Made by a program: the position numbers and the translations under genes. A stretch of 64,000 nucleotides of DNA from Corythucha ciliata (lineage: Eukaryota; Arthropoda; Insecta; Hemiptera; Tingidae), in contig CM075942.1 of assembly GCA_038030265.1 (NCBI GenBank), positions 620,001-684,000 on the forward strand. Reading direction: 5' to 3'. Each line of letters begins with the position of its first letter. Position 1 is the stretch's first letter. Positions 1 through 12,396 of the stretch are shown here, one piece after another. The notes below the pieces were generated by a model that did no database searches, had not been told where the DNA came from, and was given only the letters and a program-made list of their open reading frames with translations.

Positions 1-1251
1 TATCAGTCGGATAACGGTAGTTCCTAGTTATTCAATTCTGTACCAGTGGACCAATAGGTATTACAAGGCTTCTAGTGTGTACCCACGCTGCAAAGGGATA
101 AAACCCACAAATAGCTCGTCATCAGGCGGATAAATAAGTTAAAAGCGTTACTCTTGTGAGACATTATTTTGGAATTCCTCAACTTGAACGTTCCCAAAAC
201 TACAAATGTAGGCCCGACCATAAATTCGATCAATAATGTATAAAGTTAACTATTGTAGTATACGACAGTGACCAGCGAAATTGGTGTTTATGGGGCATAA
301 CTTGCGAAATTTGTATGTGAAAGGAGGTGAAGCCACGTAATTGAATTTTCGAGAGGGCCAGCCCAGCAAAATTCAGTTCTTTACGGAACAAACTCCTCAA
401 AATTGTTCTTGAATGAGCCAACTGCACCATTTCATACTTTAGATGAGCCGAATTGATTTTCCTAGTGGCCCAAACTCACCAAATTGATTTTTTTGGGAGG
501 TAAAATCTGACGATATTGGTTTTTAATGGGTCAATTTGACACCCCATATTGGTTTTTGAGTGGCTCAAACTCACAAAATTTCTGGGGGGGGGGGGTGATC
601 CAATCTTCCAATCTTGGAAATTGTTTTTTGAATGGGTTACAGCGCTATTTATTTTATTTTTTTATTGTTGCATCGAAAGCCATTAAATTGCTCTCATGAG
701 TCGAACGAGACCCAGTTTCTTTTGAATGGGCCAAACCAGCGGTATTTTGTTTTTAAAGAGAGCCAGAGCAATGAAATTTCTCTTTAAAATAGGCCAGTAC
801 GCTGGCAATATTTCATTTGGGGGAAAAAGGTGTGGAATCCTGTGAAATTGACTTGTTTTAAGAAAGCCAGCCCTTCAAAATTGGTTTCTGAATTGCAAAA
901 TCCGCGAAACCGGCAAATTATTTTTTTTTAAAGATGCGCCAGAAAACGCGAAATGTGGTTATTAAATTAGGCAAAAACGCGAAATTGGGTTCTGTGAACG
1001 TCACATCCGGGATATTTGGACGTCGAAAGTGTCCATGACCAGCGGAATTGAATTTTTGAAAGAGTCAAACCGGTGCAATTGGCTTTTAGGGAGTCAAACC
1101 TGTGACACTGGCTTTTTGAGGGAAACCTTTGAACATCGTTCTGTGAGGAATAATCCACCAACTTTGTAATTTGATTTCATTTGTGACAGGGGTGGAATCT
1201 TGAGCTCAGGGCTGAGCTCCCCCTAAACATTTTACCCAAAACCTGCCCCTA
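1..1251. repeat. Degenerate minisatellite array ending in a hAT-like terminus
   Basis: Loose repetition of units about 35-45 bp long built on 'gcgaaattgg', 'gggccaa' and 'tttttgaatggg'. Units are too diverged for a clean consensus and no coding region is credible. The right edge (about 1218-1251) reads on the minus strand as TAGGGGCAGG, then TTTAGGGGGAG, and resembles the terminus at 12805-12838 (CAGGGGCAGATCC, then CCTAGGGGGAG). That suggests the array is the interior of a large non-autonomous hAT-type element cut by the window start. The terminus assignment is inference. Confidence 0.5.
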
Positions 1252-2502
1252 TTATTATCGGGTGTTATTGGGAAATAAAATGTAAGAATTAATGCGTCTC
1301 ATCGTGTTTATAGCTGACCAAGCTTTCAGAAAAATAAAAAATCATGTTTCTTCCTCATTGCATACTTATTGCATGTTAGTTCCTCATTCGGAGAAGGTCC
1401 GGATGGGGATTTTCAAATTGGAAAATTTCTTTTTTCCGTTTATTAATTTTTCCCCCACTTTGGATATTTTTGAATTTTTCTCCCCATTTTCCCTCCATAG
1501 GGTACCTTATACTGAAAAAAACGAGACCCCCCCCCCCCTCATACACGAACAACCATTTTTAACGGAGCTCTTTGCACGTCTAATTATCACATGTCCGAAA
1601 AGGGTAGGTGAATCAATGACGTAATAAAAAGAAGTGAACTGCAAATTAGTGATTTAAGGCCGTGAAAATTTTGTGTTCAAAGTACGAGGTCGCCCCGCGA
1701 AAGCAGCCAAGTCTTGAATTCTATATATAAATTTTTGTTAAACGCTTTAGCACACGTACATTGTACATAGTTTTTATTACAATCCCTCTTCTTCAAATTA
1801 TTTTCAAGAATTTCTTTTCCGAATTTTAACATTAGATAACGCTGTTGAACTACAACAGGACAGCGGTTTAGATACAACATGTTGCCGCCCTTCGGGGTTT
1901 ATTCTAGAAGTGGAAAAATGCTTTCATCAAATTACATTTCATTCGATTGAGAATTTACCTATTTAAAACAAAAATCAGGGAGAAAATCTAGCAATTTTTC
2001 GGGAACAGAGAGCTAAATTGGCGTGGAATCATCATAAATTGTCGTTCGAAGCATTATCAGACGTTCAGGCATAATGTTCTGCCGTCCTTTTTATTCTTCT
2101 GACGTGCGAAGAATCAAAAGAAGGGGAATATCCTACTTTGCCGTGCAATCACCTTTTTTGTCGGGGTAGTACATTTTTTGAAGCTGAAAACTTTTTATGG
2201 CCGGGCGAAACATTAAAAGGCCGCGGAAAAGAAAATAATTTGCCGTTCGAAAACCCTTTTTTGCCGTGCTTACGACCTAAATTCCCGGGCCGATAAACTT
2301 ATCCTCATAACAAGTGAGAGAAAATGCCACCCCTTAAATTTACTACCGGAAGCCTGTCCTACCTTACCACCCTTCAATTCCTTCAAACACTTGGACTCAA
2401 ATGTTAATGATGACAACGAATTTTTTTACAACTTATAGCTATAAAATAACGTGGGTGAAAAAAAATAGAACAGAATTATGTAAATTGAAATCAAGTACTC
2501 AC
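1252..2502. other. AT-rich non-coding stretch, no gene seen
   Basis: Only short open frames occur (for example 1292-1624 plus, 1677-1880 minus), without recognisable domains. At 1960-2290 there is weak repetition of 'ttgccg-ttcgaa' phrases like the degenerate arrays elsewhere in the window. It lies downstream of the putative minus-strand exon at 2503-2558, so it would be intron if that exon is real. Confidence 0.4.
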
Positions 2503-2558
2503 CTTTTCAGACCGCGTTTCCCTCGAGTCCTCCCTTGAGCAGTACTCGTTCGGTCCAT
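2503..2558 (-). CDS. Putative first coding exon of an unidentified host gene
   Basis: On the minus strand an ATG at 2558 opens an 18-codon frame rich in Arg, Lys, Gly and Thr (begins MDRTSTAQGRTRGKRG). It runs into AAAAG|GTGAGTACTT, a near-consensus 5' splice donor at 2502/2503, leaving the intron in phase 2. The sequence upstream, 2559 to about 2850, is non-repetitive and looks like a leader. The basic N-terminus resembles a nuclear or nucleic-acid-binding protein, but no family can be assigned. Downstream exons would lie to the left, beyond repeats, and none was found in the window. An alternative is a chance ATG-plus-donor inside an old transposon. Confidence 0.38.
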
Positions 2559-2850
2559 ATTCAGACAGATGAAAACAATCACTATCTAGATGGATGAAAA
2601 CTAATCCACTTCACACACTCTTGACGACACGTAGGGCTTGACATTAACAACCGAAATGGTTTTACAACACTTCACCCACAACCGAACAGCGCATCAGCGC
2701 CTTCATCAGCACAACCCAAGGAATTCAAAAGGGGGAAGCCGATGGAGGGCGTCAGAAAGAGGGGTTTCAATTCGCTGACTAGGCACCTCGGTTTAGGCAG
2801 ACTCGCAGACTTTTCTTGTTTTTTACGTGGATACTAGTACGTCGTCCACG
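2559..2850 (-). promoter_or_regulatory. Candidate 5' UTR / promoter region of the 2503-2558 exon
   Basis: A moderate-GC, non-repetitive stretch upstream of the minus-strand ATG, distinct in composition from the flanking repeats. It contains no long open frame and no obvious TATA box. The call rests only on position and composition. Confidence 0.25.
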
Positions 2851-3716
2851 CCATAAAATATTGCATTTTAGTGAAGAAAGCACCAAACTTTGCAGGAATG
2901 TTCCATGGATCAATTAGAAAGATTTGAGTCGCGGTTCCATCAACTTTTCCTTCTGGGGGTGGCACAGGGGGGGCAGAGGGGTACTTGGGGATGTAAATTA
3001 TTTAAAAATGAATCTTGCACTTTTTCAGGGGTTTAAAAACGTGGTATCACACGAGTATATAGAACAAGTTTTGTCCCGCACATTTTGCCCTTATCCTTTT
3101 TTGTCAGCCTCTATGAGTGCTTACCGCCCCCAGCCGCCGCGCGCCCCCGAAGCAATTTCTCTCAAAGTACTCAACCAAATTTCATGAAATTTGGAAATTG
3201 CCTCATACTTGGTGTAAAAACGAACAAATTATGTAGGCGAAACGATCCGACAACTCTAACGAAAAGAATGGGGGTTTAGGAGTGGTGAACAATGAAATCA
3301 TACTACTAGTTTGCTTTAATTCTGGTGAAAACAAGGGGAAACTGATGGTTTTAAACGTTTTTGTCTTCAATTAGATGATTGGGTGGAAACATTGTACCCT
3401 GGGAGCCGAGTTTTTTGGCATATTTTGGGTCTTTTCTCTAAGTGTAACGTCCAGAAATTTACTCTAGGCGATGCCAGCAGGTTACTGCAATTGGTCAATC
3501 CTGAAGAAGCGATGATACCCATTTGAGTTGACATGCGAGACAACACAAAGTACGACATTACTCTACTGTTTTCCGATGAAAGGAACCACTAATGTGCAGT
3601 TCGTTTTTCTTGATTTCAGGGTCTGACACGCAATTTAAAAAAAAAAGAAATTAAATCAATGATTAAATGTACTCAAAATCGACTTGTTTTTAGTGTAATT
3701 ACTATATCCAGCCATC
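2851..3716. other. Unique non-coding stretch, no gene seen
   Basis: Overlapping short frames at 2924-3279 (plus) and 3367-3558 (minus) show no domain and no codon structure. An A-run lies at 3637-3649. Nothing else could be supported. Confidence 0.4.
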
Positions 3717-6700
3717 AAGAGTTCGATCATCGGTCAAACGAACGACGGGGAAGCTTAATGAGTCTAACGTAGAGAGATCTGCATTGTGTAATTTTTTCGA
3801 GCCAAAATCTGCTCTTTTTCGCTTCCCCACTCCTAGACCACAGTTCAGAAAAATTTCGACCGAAGTTCTGGGAGCTCTAGCCTGCTCACGATCCAGAAAT
3901 CCAGAATCAGTGCGAGTTTTTCCAAAATTGCAACCAAACGTGGAAAATCGGGTAAATAGTGACCCTAGCTCATGAAATTCAAAACCAAATCGTCCATCGA
4001 GAGTTCAGTCAGCGGTCAAACGACCCTCTGAAGATCGGAGTGGTCAAGCTCAAACAAATTCATGTTGCTCAACGGTCAATGGTCCAATTGGAGCCATTCA
4101 TCTTGTTGGGCCCACCAGGCCGATTCCACTCCACTCCATCGCAATCTAACTATTTTTCCCCTCCTTCACCCAGTTTTTTTACTTTCGCAAAAAGTAAACA
4201 CAATTTATAGCTCTTGATCAAGGAGCAGCGTAACTTTTGAAAAAATGCAAACAAAACCTTAAAAATAGTCTCCTAAATAGCCTTGAAACGTGGAATTCAC
4301 TGCTAGAGGAACATCAAATGCTCGGTCAGTGGTCAAATGACCGAATGCCGGCCATTTTGACCGGACGTGAACGAAATGTACCGATGCAACTACCTCGGAT
4401 TGCAGAGTCGCATGAGGTGTACAGCCAACCTCTAGGAATCACTAAACTTCGGAATATCACCGGTCCTGACCGGAACGGACCTAATACCAATGCTGATTCA
4501 TTATAAATTGTGGCACCATTTTGAACTCGTACGATTTTTGTGAATTTTTTCACGTAATAAAAATGGTGGGTTATCGGTCAACTTCCCCTGCCTTAAAAGG
4601 TAACTTCAGCCATTTTTTAAAATTCGGCTATTGACAAAAAATGGGTGAGGGGCAACCTTTCTGTGTCTTTCTCGTGGAAATACATCCGGTCAAATTTATT
4701 CATCGCAATCTGACTACTTATTCCCCCTTCTCACAGTTTTTTCACTTTCCCAAAAAACAAAGTGAATCAACGTAATACAAGATGCCTCTTGATCGATGAG
4801 CAGCGTATCTTTTTAAAAAAATTCAAACAAAACCTTAAAAATAGTCACCCAAATGGCCTTGAGACGTGGAATTAATGGCCTTGAGAGGTGGAATTCACAG
4901 CTGGAGGATAATCGAAGGCTCGGTCACCAATCCTGATTAATCTTCAAACGGTCGTTTGACCACTGACCGAACTCTCGATATGCGATTTGGTTATGAATTT
5001 CATGAGCTGGGCCAACTATTTACCAGATTTTCCAGGTTTGGTTGCAATTTTGGAAAAACTCGCACTGATTCTGGATCAAGAGCAGGCTAGAGCTCCCGGA
5101 ACTTCGGTCGAAATTTTTCTGAACTGTGGTTTAGTGTGGTTTAGGAGTGGGGAAGCGAAAAAATGCAGATTTTGGCTCGAAAAAATTACACAATGCAGAT
5201 CTCTCTACGTTAGACTCATTAAGCAACCCCTTCGCCAACATTTTATCAACGGCCGAATTTATAAAAATGGCGGATCAAAGGCAAATGAGAGGAGTAAAAC
5301 GCCTGATAACCTCCACTTTTTTTGACGTCAAAAAATTCACAAAAATCGTACGAGTCCGAAATGGTGCCACACTTTCATAATCAGTCATTTCCGACCGGTC
5401 TGGTCCGGTCAGCTTCGGTCAAATCCGGTCACGAAACCATCATAAGCCCTATTTCTCACGTCTCGTGAACACTTGAGGTCAATTTACCACGTTTCATGTC
5501 TGTGCCATTCAAAGTGACCGCTTCGGTCAAGCCCGGTCACGGCTGGTCAATTGGCGGTAATTCTTTAGTGGAATCTGCCTGGTGGGCCCCTTCTATACAC
5601 ACAGCAATTTGAACGGCTCAAATCGGACCATTGACAGTTGAGCAACATGAATTTCTTTGAGCTTGACCACTCCGATCTTCATACGGTCGTTTGACCGCTG
5701 ACCGAACTCTCGATATGCGATTTGGTTATGAATTTCATGAGCTGGGCCAACTATTTACCAGATTTTCCAGGTTTGGTTGCAATTTTGGAAAAACTCGCAC
5801 TGATTCTGGATCAAGAGCAGGCTAGAGCTCCCGGAACTTCGGTCGAAATTTTTCTGAACTGTGGTTTAGTGTGGTTTAGGAGTGGGGAAGCGAAAAAATG
5901 CAGATTTTGGCTCGAAAAAATTACACAATGCAGATCTCTCTACGTTAGACTCATTAAGCAACCCCTTCGCCAACATTTTATCAACGGCCGAATTTATAAA
6001 AATGGCGGATCAAAGGCAAATGAGAGGAGTAAAACGCCTGATAACCTCCACTTTTTTTGACGTCAAAAAATTCACAAAAATCGTACGAGTCCGAAATGGT
6101 GCCACACTTTCATAATCAGTCATTTCCGACCGGTCTGGTCCGGTCAGCTTCGGTCAAATCCGGTCACGAAACCATCATAAGCCCTATTTCTCACGTCTCG
6201 TGAACACTTGAGGTCAATTTACCACGTTTCATGTCTGTGCCATTCAAAGTGACCGCTTCGGTCAACCCCGGTCACGGCTGGTCAATTGGCGGTAATTCTT
6301 TAGTGGAATCTGCCTGGTGGGCCCCTTCTATACACACAGCAATTTGAACGGCTCAAATCGGACCATTGACAGTTGAGCAACATGAATTTCTTTGAGCTTG
6401 ACCACTCCGATCTTCATACGGTCGTTTGACCGCTGACCGAACTCTCGATATGCGATTTGGTTATGAATTTCATGAGCTGGGCCAACTATTTACCAGATTT
6501 TCCAGGTTTGGTTGCAATTTTGGAAAAACTCGCACTGATTCTGGATCAAGAGCAGGCTAGAGCTCCCGGAACTTCGGTCGAAATTTTTCTGAACTGTGGT
6601 TTAGTGTGGTTTAGGAGTGGGGAAGCGAAAAAATGCAGATTTTGGCTCGAAAAAATTACACAATGCAGATCTCTCTACGTTAGACTCATTAAGCAACCCC

Positions 6701-8510
6701 TTCGCCAACATTTTATCAACGGCCGAATTTATAAAAATGGCGGATCAAAGGCAAATGAGAGGAGTAAAACGCCTGATAACCTCCACTTTTTTTGACGTCA
6801 AAAAATTCACAAAAATCGTACGAGTCCGAAATGGTGCCACACTTTCATAATCAGTCATTTCCGACCGGTCTGGTCCGGTCAGCTTCGGTCAAATCCGGTC
6901 ACGAAACCATCATAAGCCCTATTTCTCACGTCTCGTGAACACTTGAGGTCAATTTACCACGTTTCATGTCTGTGCCATTCAAAGTGACCGCTTCGGTCAA
7001 CCCCGGTCACGGCTGGTCAATTGGCGGTAATTCTTTAGTGGAATCTGCCTGGTGGGCCCCTTCTATACACACAGCAATTTGAACGGCTCAAATCGGACCA
7101 TTGACAGTTGAGCAACATGAATTTCTTTGAGCTTGACCACTCCGATCTTCATACGGTCGTTTGACCGCTGACCGAACTCTCGATATGCGATTTGGTTATG
7201 AATTTCATGAGCTGGGCCAACTATTTACCAGATTTTCCAGGTTTGGTTGCAATTTTGGAAAAACTCGCACTGATTCTGGATCAAGAGCAGGCTAGAGCTC
7301 CCGGAACTTCGGTCGAAATTTTTCTGAACTGTGGTTTAGTGTGGTTTAGGAGTGGGGAAGCGAAAAAATGCAGATTTTGGCTCGAAAAAATTACACAATG
7401 CAGATCTCTCTACGTTAGACTCATTAAGCAACCCCTTCGCCAACATTTTATCAACGGCCGAATTTATAAAAATGGCGGATCAAAGGCAAATGAGAGGAGT
7501 AAAACGCCTGATAACCTCCACTTTTTTTGACGTCAAAAAATTCACAAAAATCGTACGAGTCCGAAATGGTGCCACACTTTCATAATCAGTCATTTCCGAC
7601 CGGTCTGGTCCGGTCAGCTTCGGTCAAATCCGGTCACGAAACCATCATAAGCCCTATTTCTCACGTCTCGTGAACACTTGAGGTCAATTTACCACGTTTC
7701 ATGTCTGTGCCATTCAAAGTGACCGCTTCGGTCAACCCCGGTCACGGCTGGTCAATTGGCGGTAATTCTTTAGTGGAATCTGCCTGGTGGGCCCCTTCTA
7801 TACACACAGCAATTTGAACGGCTCAAATCGGACCATTGACAGTTGAGCAACATGAATTTCTTTGAGCTTGACCACTCCGATCTTCATACGGTCGTTTGAC
7901 CGCTGACCGAACTCTCGATATGCGATTTGGTTATGAATTTCATGAGCTGGGCCAACTATTTACCAGATTTTCCAGGTTTGGTTGCAATTTTGGAAAAACT
8001 CGCACTGATTCTGGATCAAGAGCAGGCTAGAGCTCCCGGAACTTCGGTCGAAATTTTTCTGAACTGTGGTTTAGTGTGGTTTAGGAGTGGGGAAGCGAAA
8101 AAATGCAGATTTTGGCTCGAAAAAATTACACAATGCAGATCTCTCCACGTTAGACTCATTAAGCAACCCCTTCGCCGTTCTTGTGGCGGGGGAAATTGAC
8201 CGACGACCCCCTTTTTTTATTTCGTGAGAAATTCACAAAAATCGTGGGAGTTCAAAATGGTGCCACACATTATAATTCACCAGCATTGGCTAGGTCTGTT
8301 CCGGTCAGGACCGGTTGTATTCCAGATTTTAGTGATTCCTAGAAGTTGGCTGTACACCTCGTGTGACTGTGCAATTCGAGGTAGGTGTTTCAGCCCATTT
8401 CGGTCACGTCCGGTCAAAATGGATGTGGTTTGTAACTGTTTGGTCATTTGACTGGTGACCGTGCCCTTGATGTTCCTCCAGTTAAGAATTCCAAGAAAAT
8501 TTGAAATTTG
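3717..8510. repeat. Inverted-repeat complex rich in 'CGGTCA' motifs
   Basis: Three parts are visible. First, 3730-4150 is the reverse complement of part of the 735-bp unit. Second, 4320-4560 is repeated as its reverse complement at 8224-8490, so the tandem array lies between inverted flanks. Third, about 4130-4330 recurs in direct orientation at about 4700-4920. Motifs of the form (C)CGGTCA are scattered throughout. The arrangement resembles a non-autonomous DNA element with long inverted ends and an expanded tandem core, but no target-site duplication was identified. Confidence 0.6.
4940..8176. repeat. 735-bp tandem satellite, 4.4 copies
   Basis: Copies start at 4940, 5675, 6410, 7145 and 7880; the last is truncated after 297 bp. 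The few differences seen include GTCAAGCCC against GTCAACCCC near 5540 and one T/C change near 8145. Each unit carries overlapping 112- and 77-codon open frames that recur only because the DNA recurs; they show no protein features. The near identity points to very recent amplification, homogenisation, or an assembly effect. Confidence 0.9.
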
Positions 8511-10655
8511 GGATGGACATAATGCTTATCTTTCGGAAATGTATTCATTATATAGTACACGATAGCACATTATGTATCGAGGATGTATTGGAGAGTATAT
8601 TCTCCAAGAGACAAGTTTAGCAGCTCGAATTCAGGAGCTCCAATAAGCAGATAATTCTGGAAAACAATTGGTAACCGTGCTTCATTTGCCTAGGGAATAA
8701 CGAATCTTACTCCCTGGGGAGTGATTTATAATGATTACAGCATGATTTGAAGGGGGTGAGCACCAGTTTACTTACTGGTTGTACATAAAAAGTAATTCCG
8801 ACCCTGATAAGACGTGGTGGTCTCACAATTTAGTTTGCAATATTGATAATGTCCAAGAATCCAAATTTGATCCCTTAAAATACATAATGTAGGTACTTAA
8901 TGTATGTACCTAAACATGGAAATGGATTGGGCCAGCAGAAATTTTCCAACCTCACAATTCTGATGTCTTTTTTTGCCATGCCGTATTCGAACGCAGTGGT
9001 TTAGAAATGTTTTCAGTGCGCTGGGAAATATAAATTCAGGCATTCGTACTAGTTTGTCCGGTGAATCTAAGGTCAGTGGGGTTTTTATGCGTGAAGCTGG
9101 GGATGAACAGATCAAAAATTACCTCAGTTGATATTTTAAATGGCAATAAGCTGTCTTGTCAATATTTTCATTCGAGTGGGAGGAGCTATGGAAAAGAAGA
9201 AAAATCGGTCCCTTCGGTTTCTTTGTTTTCATAATTTTTCAATTTTTTGTATTTTTTATAATTAAAAAGTCCGTTGGAGCAACAAATTGTGCAACCTTCT
9301 TTCCTTTCCAAAAAAATTGAGGGGTACTTGTCAATGAAACAGGGGGAAAAGTGAGGGAATTTACAGCTTACGCAGGAGGGAAATAAGGGAAATTTAGGAT
9401 TTGGCAGAGGAAAATTTAACATTGCGGAGTAGTAGCACTAGATTTTTTTTATATTAATGTCTGTGAATCAGTGCCGATAAGTGAAGGAGGTGTAGCATTT
9501 TATGTCATGAGCCGACAGCCCTCGGAAATATTTATTAATTATGAAAAGTCAGTAACTGATCTAATCGCAGTGCGGCATTCACCAATTTAATCTTTCAAGC
9601 AAGAGCAACATAATTATACAAATTATCTAATGAGATGAAAATAATGAAATGCACTAAAAATCAAAGCAAGTTGAATGCTGGGTGTTCGTGTAGTCAGATT
9701 GTAATGATGGTGCGGTTCGGGGGGGTTATAAGAAACAAATAGGCGCGAAAGAGGAAGAAAAATACCGCCAGAATATTATGAGATGGAATTATTAGTAAGG
9801 CGCGCAAGGGAACAAAAAAAAAGACCGCCAGAATAGCAAGGTCATTCCACCGACTTGTCATGTCATCCCACCCTTCTTTATCAATCCGCAATATTATTAA
9901 CGGAATACTCTAATTTATTTGAATGGGATTACCCAATAACTCTCGATTCTTTATACTTTTCATTGAGCATGTTGGCAATTTCGAATCATGAATTTGAGAA
10001 GGGTGGGAAATGTCAAAATATTTCTGAAAAAAGGAATTTGACAAAGTGCAACGTTTTTATCCACTAAAACCGTGGTTCATTAATCAGACCTAGTTACATC
10101 TGTAATTAAATGAAATAAAATCGGCGAATGAAAGGAATCTTGGAAAGTCCACATCAATTGTTTTTTCATAATAATAGTTGAAAAAAAGGGCTGCATACTG
10201 CATTATTGTTCGATTCGAAGGCAGAAAAAAAAAAAAAAAAAAAAAAAACGGCAAAACTCAAGGTCGTTCTCTCAAATAAACCCAACTAATTAAAATACTT
10301 TCAATTTCCAAATTCCTTTCCACAAAAAGTCCTTCCTTTTCACCCTGATAAAGATAAAGATGAAGACAGCAGGAATCAAAACAAATGGGTAAGAAGAAGT
10401 TCGGTCAATATACGATATAGCGCTCGTGCATTCCATTGACTCTCAGACTCATTTTTTCTCCGGGTGGATATATTTATTTATTTCAAGAATGTGAAAGTTA
10501 TTGCTTCAGTGAGTTCCGTCCTCATGAAGGTGAACCCATAAGTGTACCTTAATGTAGTAAAAATGACACTAAGCTCTTCGACTTAGTTCTTCAGCAGAGA
10601 CGAGCCAAGTGATCGAGTTTATAGCAAAAGAGGAGCTAAGTGTATGTATCTTTCC
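8511..10655. other. Intergenic DNA, no gene recognised
   Basis: About 2.1 kb of AT-rich, largely non-repetitive sequence. Small frames at 8897-9115, 9186-9422 and 9694-9891 (minus) and 9855-10067 (plus) have no recognisable domains. A short imperfect direct repeat containing 'accgccagaata' lies at about 9745-9837. An A-run of about 22 lies near 10227-10248. Confidence 0.4.
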
Positions 10656-10668
10656 CTATAAAACAGAA

Positions 10669-10682
10669 ATATATATATATAT
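10669..10682. repeat. (TA)n microsatellite
   Basis: A short 'tatatata' run immediately before a unique region with open frames. Confidence 0.8.
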
Positions 10683-10821
10683 GAATTCCGGAGACCACTG
10701 AATTCGTGTTCTAGAGGTTCTGAAACGTGAAAAAAACATGACATGACCCATGTTTGCCACCATCACGACGAGACCAATAGTGCATTTTTCAGAATGAAAT
10801 GCACTAAAAAAAAAAAAAAAT

Positions 10822-11523
10822 GTGGAACCCTCCCTAAAAACAATCAGTGTACCCACGATAGAACCCGTCCCATCACAGAATAAAGAAGAGACTGTGCGAA
10901 GCCATGATGTGGATGGTGACACGTCTGAAATGAACGTGATTGACGTGGCTCCAATCGATTCCATTGAGGTAGCGCGAAATAGTGTTGTTGACGTTGCCAA
11001 TATTCGGGAACTTGACGCCACGCCAATAGACACTTTGACGGTGGGCCCGAATCTAATAGTTCACGTTGCCGAAGTGCACGCTGTTGAGCAACCAACAGCT
11101 GAAACCGATGAGGTGGCTGATCAATCCACTGAGAATGTTGACAATACAAAAAAAAACATCTACTAGTAATCGAGCCTTTCATTGAGGGGCATGAAATATT
11201 CACTCGACTAACCACCACATGGAAATTGCAACGGAAAAGGAAAAATCCGACCACTTACGTAAGAAACGTATGTCGGTTACTATCGTACTCATTTGACAGG
11301 ACAGACCCTCTTCTCCGAAAAGACTGGAGGGTCTGCCTCGTCGATTATCAATGCCATTTTAAATACCTCGACCTTCAGCAGGACTGGCACTTCGGCCAGT
11401 TCAAAAAAAAATATCGCCCAAAACATGGTAACTGCATTGGAATTTGCCATGGGTTGGGCAGACTGTGAGGACTGGCCGGACAGAATAAAAAATAAAATAA
11501 ATGCTTCTATTAGGGCATGGAAG
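10822..11523 (+). pseudogene. Unrecognised, interrupted coding-like region running into a gap
   Basis: Two open stretches in the same plus-strand frame, 10822-11166 and 11293-11523, are separated by several stops. The first encodes an acidic, low-complexity region with repeated 'VDVA' and 'TPID' phrases. The second is Ser/Thr-rich, then has a stretch ending DWPDRIKNKINASIRAWK at the gap edge. No domain was recognised. An A-run just before 10822 means the first ATG may be fortuitous. It could be a decayed transposon ORF or a fragmented host exon. Confidence 0.2.
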
Positions 11524-12023
11524 NNNNNNNNNNNNNNNNNNNNNNNNNNNNNNNNNNNNNNNNNNNNNNNNNNNNNNNNNNNNNNNNNNNNNNNNNNNNN
11601 NNNNNNNNNNNNNNNNNNNNNNNNNNNNNNNNNNNNNNNNNNNNNNNNNNNNNNNNNNNNNNNNNNNNNNNNNNNNNNNNNNNNNNNNNNNNNNNNNNNN
11701 NNNNNNNNNNNNNNNNNNNNNNNNNNNNNNNNNNNNNNNNNNNNNNNNNNNNNNNNNNNNNNNNNNNNNNNNNNNNNNNNNNNNNNNNNNNNNNNNNNNN
11801 NNNNNNNNNNNNNNNNNNNNNNNNNNNNNNNNNNNNNNNNNNNNNNNNNNNNNNNNNNNNNNNNNNNNNNNNNNNNNNNNNNNNNNNNNNNNNNNNNNNN
11901 NNNNNNNNNNNNNNNNNNNNNNNNNNNNNNNNNNNNNNNNNNNNNNNNNNNNNNNNNNNNNNNNNNNNNNNNNNNNNNNNNNNNNNNNNNNNNNNNNNNN
12001 NNNNNNNNNNNNNNNNNNNNNNN
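11524..12023. other. Assembly gap (500 N)
   Basis: Exactly 500 unknown bases, probably a standard-size scaffold gap rather than a measured length. Open frames spanning it are artefacts. Confidence 0.99.
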
Positions 12024-12079
12024 TCCACAACGCAGACATAGAGCTTGTGAACGGGCCTTAAAGCCTCATGTGAAGCGGT

Positions 12080-12396
12080 CCTTTGAATGGAACTGGATGT
12101 GAAGGCTCACCAAAGCATCAAAAGATATCGCTACGGCAGCTGGCTGTCGAATAGAGTGGATTTCACTACTAATATACGAATTTCGACGTTATTAGTAAAT
12201 TAGGCATTATTGTGCGGAAATTGCTAAATAAAAGAAGAGAATCACACTGAGTGGTAATTTTTGTCGAATAATAGCAAATTAACTAGTGGAAATTCGCTGT
12301 AGTAAATGCACTCTATTTGACAGCCAGCTGCTGGGGCGACATTTTTTGATACTTTGGTGGGCGTTCGTTCGGTGGGCAGTCAGTTCCATTCAAAAG
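12080..12396. mobile_element. Fold-back (palindromic) MITE-like element
   Basis: Left arm 12080-12168 pairs with right arm 12298-12396 as imperfect reverse complements, sharing CTTTTGAATGGAACT-type ends, CACCAAAG, CAGCTGGCTGTC and ATAGAGTG. Pairing continues weakly toward a centre near 12240. No coding capacity. No target-site duplication was assigned because the left flank borders the assembly gap. Confidence 0.65.

Noticed and set aside
4987..8199. Repeated 112-, 90- and 77-codon ORFs as a tandem gene family
   Set aside because: They recur only because the 735-bp DNA unit recurs, overlap in two frames, show no protein motif, and the first residue is not always an ATG.
11293..12102. 269-codon and other long ORFs spanning Ns
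   Set aside because: Most of the span is the assembly gap; unknown bases have no stops.
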